A stretch of DNA of 64,000 bases from Blepharisma stoltei (taxonomy: Eukaryota; Ciliophora; Heterotrichea; Heterotrichida; Blepharismidae): positions 434,001 through 498,000 of the forward strand of contig CAJZBQ010000053.1 in assembly GCA_914767885.1 (NCBI GenBank), given 5' to 3'. A program made the position numbers and the translations under genes. This document shows positions 18,948-28,973 of the stretch, in pieces (the stretch's first letter is position 1; every line of letters starts with the position of its first letter). Under the pieces are notes generated by a model. That model worked only from the letters and a program-made list of their open reading frames with translations, ran no database searches and was not told where the DNA came from.

Positions 18948-20840
18948 TTAAAGTCCATCCGGGTATTTTACTTTAAACCATGGGTGCTCTAAAGCTTCCT
19001 TTGCAGTTGGCCTGGCGTCTCTGTCAATTTCTAATAATTTTCCAACAAAATCTAAAAACACTTCATCATCAGTTCTCAGCCTTGCTTTTAAGCTTGATTT
19101 TTTAGGCACTAGTAAATGAATTTTTGTGACGGATGAAGTTGGGGTAAATGATTCGTCTTTATCCTCTTCAACTACTCTATAAAGAATCCTATCATCTGTA
19201 AAGAAATGCTTGATTAATTTGCCAGTTTTAAATACATCTTCTGGGAATGGTCCAATAATCCCCATAACACGAGCTAATAGGCCTTGGACACTATCATTTT
19301 GGAATAATACATTTCCTGTAAATAATTCTGCTACAATGCAGCCTAGTGACCAAATATCAATTTTGCTATCATACCTACATCCCAAAATGACCTCTGGCGC
19401 TCTATATGAGCGAGATTGGACATAAGAACTCAAATGATCATGTATAAAGCAACTGCTTCCAAAATCAATCACTTTTACCTCACATCTTGAATAAGACTTC
19501 ATCAAAATGTTTTCTGGCTTTAAATCACAATGTATTAAGTGCAACGAATGGACATATTCAAGCGCTATCAAAATTTGTTGAGTCACTCTTTGGAGCCTGC
19601 CTAAGTTAAAGTAGAGCTCAGCTTCATGATCTCTGTTGTATCTCGAAAACTCATATAAATTATCCCTTAAAAGCTCTGTCACAATAAATAAATGTTCTTT
19701 ATGATAAAAGTAATCAATGACTTTCAAGAAGTTTGTCTTATCAGGATCTGCATTGCAATTGATAAGTCTCAAAATTTTAATTTCATCTAAGCTTTGATCG
19801 ACATAATCCTTATTATTTTCTATCACTTTTACACATACAAGCTGTTTCGTCAGCATGTCTAAGCATTGCAGCGCCTTGCTGAAAGCTGCAGAACCTAAAT
19901 ATTCAATGACTTGATATCTCCCAGCAATAACACTATCAATAATAACAGGAAAATCTTTGGTTTCTTCAAACCCAGTTCGTTCTCTGTCGTAAATGACTTT
20001 TAAATGATAGCAATCATAAGTCACATTTTCATATTCCAAAGGGTACATACTTTCATCTGATGGTGGGAATATTAATTCAGCTGGCAATAGTGAGTTTGGC
20101 CCAGCAGGCTTAATTCCACCTTTAGGTGTTCTTGGCTTGAGCAGTTTTTTAGGGCAGGAAGCTCGCTGTGGAAACCCATATTTTTGGGCTAATTGTTTGC
20201 TTACATAGACTAAGTCTTCTTCATTGCATTGGTAGAGCTCGAAACCAGGGTCATCATCATTTTCATATTCATCATCAATTATCTTAGAAACTTCTTTACT
20301 TTTTGGCTCTTCCCTCACATCAGAAGTTTCAAAAATCTCATCCTGGGAAAGCTGAGATTTTATTTCGCTTGTCTTGCTCTCATGAACTGAATTATTGCTA
20401 CTTCCTTGTCCAAAACAAGGGAGGTCTTCTTCTGAGGATTCAAGATTTTTGTTGCTTTCAGCTGCAACTGATGATTGATTTTGGCTCTCATTTTCAAAAA
20501 ATAATTGTTCAGCACATTTTACCATTTTGTGAAAGGCTCGGAGGTTTAGCAAGGAATCAAAGCCTTTTGACATTTCTTGGTATTCACTTACAGCTGGGCT
20601 TGAAATTATCCGTGACATGAGGTTTTCCATAACGTCTTCATTTTCTGGAGCAATTCCTGTGTGGGAATTTTGATTTTCTTTATTTTGAAGGGAGGTGAGG
20701 ATGTGGGATAAAAGTTTTTTGGCAGACTCAGCGTTGTTGAGCTTGGGAGATGATGATTTTAAGGTTTGACGGAGGAGATAAGCTGAACGGTGCAGGCCTT
20801 TTGTTTCAAGATAGTCAGAAATTGCGTCGAATATTTCCAT
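18948..20840 (-). CDS. DYRK-like dual-specificity protein kinase with N-terminal LisH motif
   Basis: 630 residues, one uninterrupted frame. Residues 1-35 form a LisH dimerisation motif (IFDAISDYLETKGLHRSAYL). A long acidic, low-complexity linker follows. The kinase domain spans about 305-625: CVKVIENNKDYVDQ (Lys), HCDLKPENIL catalytic loop with HCD, DFGSSCF, and YVQSRSYRAPEVILG, whose Tyr-x-Gln-Ser-Arg activation loop is the DYRK autophosphorylation site. The insertion before the last helix is usual. Such LisH-DYRK kinases are known from ciliates and plants. Divergent with the copper ATPase gene across 252 bp. Substrates unknown. Confidence 0.92.
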   Translation of the reverse strand: MEIFDAISDYLETKGLHRSAYLLRQTLKSSSPKLNNAESAKKLLSHILTSLQNKENQNSHTGIAPENEDVMENLMSRIISSPAVSEYQEMSKGFDSLLNLRAFHKMVKCAEQLFFENESQNQSSVAAESNKNLESSEEDLPCFGQGSSNNSVHESKTSEIKSQLSQDEIFETSDVREEPKSKEVSKIIDDEYENDDDPGFELYQCNEEDLVYVSKQLAQKYGFPQRASCPKKLLKPRTPKGGIKPAGPNSLLPAELIFPPSDESMYPLEYENVTYDCYHLKVIYDRERTGFEETKDFPVIIDSVIAGRYQVIEYLGSAAFSKALQCLDMLTKQLVCVKVIENNKDYVDQSLDEIKILRLINCNADPDKTNFLKVIDYFYHKEHLFIVTELLRDNLYEFSRYNRDHEAELYFNLGRLQRVTQQILIALEYVHSLHLIHCDLKPENILMKSYSRCEVKVIDFGSSCFIHDHLSSYVQSRSYRAPEVILGCRYDSKIDIWSLGCIVAELFTGNVLFQNDSVQGLLARVMGIIGPFPEDVFKTGKLIKHFFTDDRILYRVVEEDKDESFTPTSSVTKIHLLVPKKSSLKARLRTDDEVFLDFVGKLLEIDRDARPTAKEALEHPWFKVKYPDGL

Positions 20841-21092
20841 ATTCTTATGAACCTCTTTTAAATATTTTTTTAATAGGATGATGTTCTAATTAATAAGCTG
20901 CATGAAATATTTATTAATTTTTTATATCATAAGAATAGGAAAAGAAGTTATAAATAATAGTCTTTAAAGAAATTAAAAATTGTGCTTTCAAATCAGACTC
21001 TATCTACTTTTGATTTTAACCCAGATTCCATGATTTTTTTCTTTGCACTTTAACAATACTTCTTTATCTATCAGCAAACCTCATATTTGTAA

Positions 21093-24000
21093 ATGGAACA
21101 AAAAGTTTTTTCTATTCAAGGAATGACATGTACCACTTGCTCAAATACCCTTTTCAAGTAATTTTCACCTTAGTGGTCTCTCAAGACTTCCAGGAATTGA
21201 GCACGTTTCTGTGTGTCTTTTAACTGAAAAAGTTCTCCTTAAAGGTCGAAATCTAAATCCCGATAAGATCAAATTAACAATAGAAAATTTAGGCTTCGAT
21301 GTAACTCCTATTTAGTGCAATGAAATAAAAGAGTGAAATATCTTGGATGGAGAGGTCACTTTTGAATTAATTGGAAGTGAACTTATAAATAAAAGCAAAA
21401 TTCAAAGTGTATTAAAAAAGAAAAATGGTATACCTATTTGCCAGAAATAGCCCACTAAGGAGAATTTTTTGGCTCGCCATTCTTAAATTTGGTTAGCCAG
21501 AAAATATATGGCATGCCAACGAATTAGGCAAACCAGCTTGTCCAGCCAACAAAAAAAATACTCTTTAGTGGGGTATTCTTGATAAATAAGTATATATCAG
21601 ACGTTGAGTTTTTAGAAAAACCGAATTTAATTAAAGTTTTGTATGTGGCTGATGCGATTAAAGCTAGAGAAATTGCTTATTTTCTTGAAGATGCTACGAA
21701 TATGAAAATTAGTGTATATAATGAAAACTCAAGAAAAGGGGAACTAATAGAGAAACAACATAAAACAATGAGAATATGGCTGAAAGAATTTTTGGGTAGC
21801 TTGATATTTACAATACCGATTTTTATTTTAGGAATTGCAGTTACACAACTTGTAGATAGCGATAATTTGGAAAAAGAAAGGACTGGAGATAATTTTTTAA
21901 TAAAAAAAAATAAAAATAGAAATAATAATTATTTTTGGAAAAAAACATGGAAATTGGAGATAGTCTTCCTGCTTGTAATTTAGCTATGTGGTTTTTGGCA
22001 ACTCCTGTACAATTTTGATTTGGGCTTAGATTTTATAAAGGAAGCTACAAATCATTAAAAAGCGGAATCGCAAATATGGATGTTTTAAGTTTAAGATATC
22101 TATTTAAGTTCCGTACTTTTTGGCCTCAGCCTTGACTACAGCTCCAAATAACTGTAGGTGGTTCTGCCTAACCGTCAGCCTGCTTCTGTCTCCAAGCCCC
22201 TTAGGACCTCTCTAATCTACACATACTCAGTCTAGACACGTTCTCTTAAGCTGAGACTCTTAAGAAGTCATACTTCTCTCACTGACCCCCGATGTCAGAC
22301 CTGATCCTACCCCTAGCTGGGATTTTTAATTGCCATTGATGTCTTAATTGTATTAGGAACTTCATCAGCATATATATATGGTGCTATAATGAATATGCTT
22401 TATATTTTTGATTATCAGTCTGATACTAACATGCATTATATAGAAGCTTCCCATAGTTTTGAGACTTCTTCCCTCTTAATTTCTATTATTTTATTAGGAA
22501 AATACCTTGAAAGCCGATCAAAACATAAAACTACAGACGCAATTACAAAACTAGCAAACCTTCAGATATCAAGCGCAGTTTTATTAGAAAATGGAACTGA
22601 AAGAGAAGTAGATTTAGCTTTATTAGAAGTAGGAAATATAGTAAAAGTGTACCCAGGATCTTCTATACCAGTAGATGGGATTGTTATTGAAGGGGACGCA
22701 TGAGTCAACGAAGCCATGATGACTGGTGAAAGCTCACTTGTCAATAAAACTAAAAATTCCAATGTATTCGGAGGTACAATTGTTAACACTGGTGTAATTT
22801 TAGTAGAAATAAAAAAGCTTGGCAAAGACTCAGCCTTGGCCCAAATAATTGATTTAGTCGAAAACGCCCAATCCACTAAGCCAGCTATTCAAAAATTTGC
22901 TGATAAAATTTCTAGGATTTTTGTTCCTTGTGTAGTATTGTTTGCTATAATTACTTGAATTGTATGGTTTTGTTTAGTTTATGGTGAAAATCATAATGCT
23001 ATTCATATGATGAATAAAATAAATGAATGTAAGTTTGTTTTTGCCTTTAAATTTGGAATTTCTGTATTGATAATAGCTTGTCCTTGCGCTTTAGGTCTTG
23101 CTGTTCCTACAGTTATTATGGTAGCTACAGGTGTGGCAACTCGTTATGGGATATTAATTAAAGATGGAGAGTCATTAGAAAACGCAGCTAAAATCAAAAC
23201 CATCGTTTTTGATAAAACAGGGACTTTGACTAGTGGCAAACCCAAGGTTAAAGAATTTATTATGCTGTTAGCTGATTACAATGAAGCAAATGTTAGAGAA
23301 TTAGTCGCTTCAGTTGAAGCTAATAGTGAACATCCTGTAGCTAAAGCAATATGTGAAGGCATTAAAAATGTAAAAAAATGCCAGAATTTTCATAATATTG
23401 AAGGAGAAGGAGTCACAGGTATAGTAGATAACAAAGACATTTATGTAGGGAACACAAAATTAATGGAAAGATTTAAAATCCAAGTTGATGGAAAAATCAC
23501 CAAAATTAAAGAAAATTTCGAAAATAAAGGCCAAACTGTGGTTTTTGCAGCTACAAATAGGCAGATTTTAAGCTTAATCGTGTTAGAAGATCAAGATTTG
23601 GTTAGACCTGAAGCTCCAATAGTAGTCAAAGAGCTTAAAACACTTGGCTATGCTGTATGGATGATAACAGGTGACAATGAAAGATGCGCAAAAAGAGTGG
23701 CTGAAGCTGTAGGCATTCCTATATGCAATGTCTTAGCTAATTGCTATCCAGCAGACAAAAAATCTAAGGTTGAGGAGCTGCAGTATCAAAATTTATATAA
23801 AAAACGAACTAAAAGCGTAATAACTACAACGGATGTGGAAGACTCATCAGCCAAACTGACTAATAAAGCATCCTATGGAGGTGTTTTATTTGTAGGAGAT
23901 GGAATAAATGACTCTCCTTCTCTTGCTCAAGCTGATATTGGGATCGCTATTGGAGGTACTGACATTGCCATTGATGCTGCCAGTATTGTTCTATTAAAAA

Positions 24001-24251
24001 ATGACTTAAAAGATGTACTGATAGCCCTTGATTTGACTTCAGTCGCGTTGAGGAGGATTAAATACAATTTTTTCTGGACTTTTATCTATAATATCATAGG
24101 AATCCCTATGGCAGCTGGTGTAATATATATGAAGACTGGGGTTTATATTGATTCTATTATGGCTGCAGCTACGATGGCTTGTTCATCTATTGCTGTCATT
24201 TTTTCTTCACTTTGGCTGAATAGATATAAGCCCCCAAAATTTCGTAATTAG
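21093..24251 (+). CDS. Copper-transporting P-type ATPase (P1B)
   Basis: 877 residues after removing a 16-nt and a 15-nt intron and three IESs; the count is an exact multiple of three. The first heavy-metal domain carries GMTCTTCS and [15 protein letters not shown]; a second domain-like repeat ([15 protein letters not shown]) lacks the CxxC pair. Then come [35 protein letters not shown], the actuator [11 protein letters not shown], the metal-site helix [12 protein letters not shown], the phosphorylation site [10 protein letters not shown], the HP motif [22 protein letters not shown] and the hinge [16 protein letters not shown]. It should export or compartmentalise Cu(I) like ATP7A/B. Intron 1 lies two codons after the CxxC. 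Stop is TAG. Confidence 0.93.
21158..21173 (+). other. 16-nt intron
   Basis: GTAATTTTCACCTTAG in the first metal-binding domain. Removal joins CSNTLF to NGLSRLPG. Confidence 0.9.
21301..21315 (+). other. 15-nt intron
   Basis: GTAACTCCTATTTAG. Removal joins NLGFD to CNEIKEWNIL and removes an in-frame TAG. Confidence 0.88.
21433..21596 (+). mobile_element. IES of 164 bp with inverted ends
   Basis: The frame is restored as [14 protein letters not shown]. Ends TATACCTATTTGCCAGAAATA and (inverted) TATACTTATTTATCAAGAATA are imperfect TIRs continuing into CCCACTAA and GAG-ATTTTTT. A TATA run at both borders leaves the exact cut open by two bases, with the same product. Confidence 0.8.
21892..21962 (+). 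other. Short IES, 71 bp, with 8-bp direct repeat
   Basis: TGGAGATA occurs at both borders, its TA being the cut site (21890-21891, 21961-21962). Removal gives [22 protein letters not shown] in frame. The interior is almost pure A/T. Confidence 0.85.
22088..22346 (+). mobile_element. IES of 259 bp carrying a GC-rich block, 10-bp near-direct repeat
   Basis: GATGTTTTAA at the left and GATGTCTTAA at the right bracket it; TA at 22086-22087 and 22345-22346. Removal gives [15 protein letters not shown], the conserved membrane helix. The GC-rich interior (about 22110-22325) matches no other part of the window that I can see. Confidence 0.85.
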
Positions 24252-24318
24252 CAAATTAATGATTTATATTAAATAATTGTTTAAAGCTTAAAAGCTTCTT
24301 CTAATTTAGTCCTAAAGT

Positions 24319-25862
24319 TTAAAGCTTACTTTGGTGCACTGGTAGCCTAAGGGCTTGAGATATTTTTGTTCCATACTCAGGATCGCAATTATAAAAATAT
24401 TCACATTCTTTTTCCAAAATATGCCTTTTTGTGACATTTTTCATGCTTTCATACAAATTCGTAATTAATTCATCTTTTTCGATACCTTTGAAAACTCTCC
24501 GATAAAGTATTCCAGGCTGCTCAAAATCACTTGTAGCATATCTTAATCTATGAACCATGGCTTCTCCTTGGACTTTAAATTCTTTCATTTTATACTCGTT
24601 ATCTTCTTTAGGTGTGTCATTTACTGTGTTTGGCTCATAGCTTACATCTTTTCCACCATTTTTTGTAATCGACATCATCCCATCCCTCATATAATTATGA
24701 ACTCTTGCCATATGAGGAAAGTTAATAGGAATACTTCCAAAATTTCCTCCAAGTCTATATCTTTGTGCATCAGAATAAGAAAAAATTCTGGCTTGCAGCA
24801 TTCTATCATTAGAAGCCTCAATTCCAGGGACCATATTAGCAGGGCTAAAAGCTGATTGTTCGACCTCAAAAAAATAATTTGTAGGATTTCTATTAAGAAC
24901 TACTCTTCCTACCTCAATTAATGGATAATCTGAATGTGGCCATACTTTTGTGTCGTCATAAATATCTCACTTATAATGTAAACCTTCTTCAAAAGGGATA
25001 ACTTGGACTGAAAATTTTCATATAGCTTCTTTTCCTTGTGAAATGTAATTAAATAAGTCTCTGGTAGCATAGTCAGGGTCTTCTCCCATAATTTTTTCTG
25101 CTTCTTTACTAGATAAATTTTTCGTTCCAATTTCAGTGTGAAAATGGAATTTTACAAAAAAATCTTCGCCTTTAGAATTTATAGAGGATTTCCATAAATT
25201 GCTATAATTAATAAAAAAAATTTTATTTTATCAAGCTATGGGGAAATATATACTCATTTATAAGTATTTGTACCGTAGCCATTCATGTGGCGATATCCGT
25301 CTGGAATTCCTCTTGGTCCAAAAATATAGGTTAAGTGGTGAACTGATTCATGAACTAAGCTTAAGAAATCTCAAAACATGTCGTAGTTTTTACAATTTGT
25401 AGAGGGGTCTTTTTTGTGTATGTGTTGCCATTCTGGAAAGTAGACTGGCTTTCTTATACCGAAAATAGGAGAACTATTTCCTACAAAATCCCAGTTTCCT
25501 TCTTCTGTGTAAAATTTAATTGAAAATCCTCTTAAATCCCTTTCAGTTTCTGCAGATCCACGTTCTCCACTGCTAGTTGAAAATCTTGCAAAAACTGGGG
25601 TCTTTTTGCCTAATTTTTCGAGAAATTTTGCTTTACAATATTTAGTCACATCATTAGTGACCTCAAAAAATCCATAAGCTCCAGCCCCTCTTGCATGGAC
25701 TGGGCGTTCAGGGATTCTTTCTCTTCCAAAACTAGCCAATTTATCAATTAAATGTGAATCTTCTAATAAAATTGGCCCTTTTCTTCCAGCTGTTTCTGAA
25801 TTTTGATTGTCATCTACTGGGTGACCCCATCCTGTTGTTAAGATTATAGGTTTTTTGGGCAT
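24319..25862 (-). CDS. Haem catalase
   Basis: 490 residues once a 71-bp IES is removed. Active-site His lies in [17 protein letters not shown], the [15 protein letters not shown] region follows, and the active-site Asn is in [14 protein letters not shown]. The proximal haem Tyr is in [17 protein letters not shown]. Length matches small-subunit monofunctional catalases. Trp residues in SFEQ..., HYKW and others come from TGA. Breaks H2O2 to water and oxygen; peroxisomal or cytosolic. The last residues (HQSKL) resemble a C-terminal peroxisomal SKL signal, ending exactly in Ser-Lys-Leu. Convergent with the copper ATPase, 67 bp between stops. Confidence 0.95.
25182..25252 (-). other. Short IES, 71 bp
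   Basis: TA at 25180-25181 and 25251-25252. Removal joins TYKWV to [13 protein letters not shown], matching the catalase HTFKLVN-x-GE pattern. Ends TATATTTCC and (inverted) TATAGAGGATTTCC are weakly inverted. Confidence 0.88.
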
Positions 25863-26184
25863 TTTTAATTATTGAAATGATATTGCATTATTTAAAAATA
25901 TTTTTACTTACCTTTAATATCTTTCAATTTTTTAAAATTTTTGTGTTTCAAATCAAATTTATAAAGCATCAGCTTCGCCTTATAAGACAAGCTTATAAAA
26001 ACTGATCCATCATTGAATTTTTTGAATGGAAACATAGAAAATTCATAATTAAAATTTCCAATCTTATTTCATTCATAGTCATTATCTATTTCACTCTCAT
26101 AAATGAAATTAGAATTCTGAAAAATATATAATCTTGACCCTCCTGAAAATATTCCTTTATATGTATCTAAATCAAGATCTTCTA

Positions 26185-26525
26185 ACTCCTTCCCTCCGTG
26201 AGCTAGCAAAATCTTTGGGAAAGCACCTACTTTTCCCCAAAAACCCACCCTCCTTGTGTGCTTCCAAATTTTTTATGAAAAAAAAAATTATGTTACTAAC
26301 AATTAGTGCAATGAAATCTCTAGCTAATTTAAACAATTGCATTAAAATCATAAATTTTACAAATTAAAATTAATATTTGCTTTCCGATTTTTGCGAATTG
26401 GGGATTTTTTTAAATTCCATAAAAAAATGTTTTTTTATAAAGTTTATATATAAATTTTTTAAAGCAAAATTAACCCCCTCCCATGAGTGAACAAAAAATT
26501 TTGTTTGCTCACGGATGGCAGAGTA
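26185..26525 (-). mobile_element. MITE IES (341 bp) in kelch copy 1
   Basis: TA at 26183-26184 and 26524-26525. Ends TAACTCCTTCCCTCCGTGAGC and (inverted) TTACTCTGCCATCCGTGAGC. Join is HSDLYL-EDLDLDTYKG, in frame. Confidence 0.88.
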
Positions 26526-26756
26526 AATAAAGATCTGAATGGCTTTCAATATTTAAATCATATTTAAATATATTTGATACATGGCGGCCACTAATAATTA
26601 TAGAATTTTTAAAGATTTCCATAGAGCAATGAGTAATTACCACTGAAGTTGAAGGTAACTTAAATCACTTATTTTGAAGTAAATCAAGCTTAAATGCAAT
26701 AGGTATATTATCAATATAATTAGTTCCCCCAAACATATAGATGCAATTTTCATAAT

Positions 26757-27219
26757 TAGATTAGATTAAAGCCGTTTGCCTAGCAGGGCCGGGATTTGCA
26801 CCTCTATATGCTCATCGCTCACTGAGGAGCCCCGGCGGGCAACCTTCTTGCTGCCTCAAACAAGGGATTCGCGCAACCAGTCTTGACTTCTATGGTTTCG
26901 GAGCCTACACTTTGGTCGAAGCTCCCAGTTTCTCATTGGATAAATGCTACCTCTTAAATCCTACTAGAGGAATTATCTATCGCTCGGGACTGTAGCCGAT
27001 CTTGTCATTTACAATGGTTGTTCTGGAGGATAAAGCCCAAGTCCTATGGATTAGCTCTCTGGGGCCTGATTAAAACCTAGCCCGATATGCACAAAGGTTT
27101 CCGGCCCCTTTCCACCTAAATCCCAACACTGGGCCGTTGCCTGCAGTGTGCTGAGAAAATAGGGTCCAGAGGTCGGGTGGCACATGGTCACTATTTTATG
27201 TATATACAATTTTCATAAT
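26757..27219 (-). mobile_element. GC-rich insertion with 13-bp target-site duplication
   Basis: CAATTTTCATAAT is present at 26744-26756 and 27207-27219. Deleting one copy with the 450-bp interior restores IYYENCIYMFGG, as in the paralogues. The interior is about 50 percent GC in AT-rich surroundings and has no inverted ends, so it looks like a retroposon rather than a DNA transposon. The duplication contains TA. Confidence 0.8.
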
Positions 27220-27837
27220 AAATACATGATGAGTTTCAAAAGTAAGGGGAAGGGGTTAAATTTCTTTTAACAGTAAGAGATTTCAAATCTATTATACAGC
27301 AAATCCCATCATGAGCTCTACCATTGTGGCAACAGAACAGTTCAAGATTCGGAAGCTGAACTAGGCATGAATCACTGGTTAACCGTTTTTCAGTGCCTAC
27401 TGCGATATCGTTTGATTTTTGGGTTTTTGTGTCATAAATAATTATTTTCGAGGTCTTTTCTACGAACGCGTATTTAAACCCTATACATACTTGGAGTCAA
27501 AAATAAAATTATTTTTAAAATCGCAAATTTTTTGTGTAATTGCGCCAATTTTTGCAGTGATCTTATTACATAGTGTATTGATTTCATTATTTATTTCACA
27601 TAAAAATATTATTTCATTGTCGAGTTTTTTGTAATTATTTAGCTTTTCTAACTCTTCTTCTACAATAAGTATTTTATAACTAAATTCTTCTAGCCTGGAA
27701 GAGTTTCACTTTAAGGATTCATAGTCTAATAATAAATCTTGGAATTTTTCTTTAAATATTTTGATGTCTGTAAGTTGCTTTTTCAAATTTTCAATTACTT
27801 TATCAGTTTTTTCTAAATCTGATCTTCTTCGTTTCAT

Positions 27838-28973
27838 TATATTTTTCAATGAATTATTAATATTTTTTATAAACTTTGTTTAATTAATTAAATAAGGCTA
27901 GCAATCCAATTTTTTTTTAAAAAAATTTGATATATAAAACTTGAAAGCATTATCTAATAGTAATTGAATTAGTATAGGATTAGATGAAACAATTTTTATA
28001 AATGCTTTTTTTTAAAATCGTTGTAAAATGCATTTAACCCCGGTTTGCGATCCAAAAAATTATAGCTAGTAATTCAAAATTTTTAATTTACGAAATTATT
28101 AACTTGCCCAAAAAATAGAAACTTTTAATAACAGCTTGACATTATAAATATTTTTAGAATAAATTATTTAAGTGTTATTGGGAGCAGGCTTAATGATCGT
28201 GAATTTTTGATAATGTGCAATTCATCGAAGAAATTTGTTCGAAAATTTTTTAAATAGTATTTGACATGGAGATTGTATTTCATAGACAGGTGCTAATGAT
28301 TATAATAAAATATGATTTTTTAATTGCATACCTCGACTTAAGCAAGCATAGAAACTTCACATAGTTCGGAAACAAATTTGCATACTTATCCAGAATATTT
28401 TTAGTTTGCTAATTCTTGCTCATGCAACACAAATAAAAAATAAAAGGGAGACTTTCTTCTCTCATGCCCATTTGGGTTGTTGGTGAGGGCCGGGCCTGGA
28501 ATTAGCGAGTGTCTGGTGGTTTTTTTTTCTTGATTGGGAGTTTTTTACCCCAAAACCATGGCAAGGATAGCAGATCCATATGAGAGCTCAATACTTCTTA
28601 ATTCGAAGGATAATGGGGTTCAGAAGGAGGATTCGAGTCGTACCCTTCTCCCTATGCTAGCCGCGAGTAGTTGCCCAGGAAGAACCTGGGTGCGTCTCCC
28701 AAAAAATGGTGAATTCGACAGAAAAGGATGCAAGTGCAACTCGATGCCTAGGGCTAGGAGCCCGAAGTCGGTAAAGGCGGAGAGGGGCTGTAATAAACTC
28801 CGGAGACCTATTCTAACTTTTTAATCTTAATCTTCATGCAAATGATATTTATTTTTAAATTCTTGTTTAATTGATGAAATTAGAGCTTTTTCCAATCTAG
28901 ATTTGATCTTTTCCTTTAAACATATAATTTTAAACTGGCACATTAAATGTTTTATATTAATAAATAATAAATT
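27838..28973. other. Intergenic region with a GC-rich block at about 28441-28815
   Basis: The AT-rich part has no convincing frame. The GC-rich block (CTCATGCCCATTTGGGTTG ... CTCCGGAGACC) stands out by composition and may be another retroposon-like copy. I saw no clear flanking direct repeat, so its borders are approximate. An open frame inside it (28534-28824) is probably chance. Confidence 0.45.

Larger units (their letters stand above)
25904..27837 (-). pseudogene. Kelch-like coiled-coil paralogue, copy 1 (one frame break)
   Basis: First of a minus-strand family. Begins MKRRRSDLEKTDKVIENLKK, a coiled coil over residues 1-110, then kelch-type strands (NSSCIYYENCIYMFGG, FDL-x-x-x-KW) and an ending ...KNFKKLKDIKGK. 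After removing the MITE at 26185-26525 and the 463-bp insertion at 26757-27219, the length is one base short of a multiple of three, and the break maps near 27470-27480 (SKYV then TAG, resuming FKYAFVEKTSK). It is the most diverged copy. It may be a pseudogene or carry a single sequencing error. Function of the family unknown; kelch blades usually bind proteins. Confidence 0.65.

Noticed and set aside
28534-28824. 96-codon plus-strand frame
   Set aside because: Lies in an isolated GC-rich block with no start context or homologue; treated as repeat DNA.
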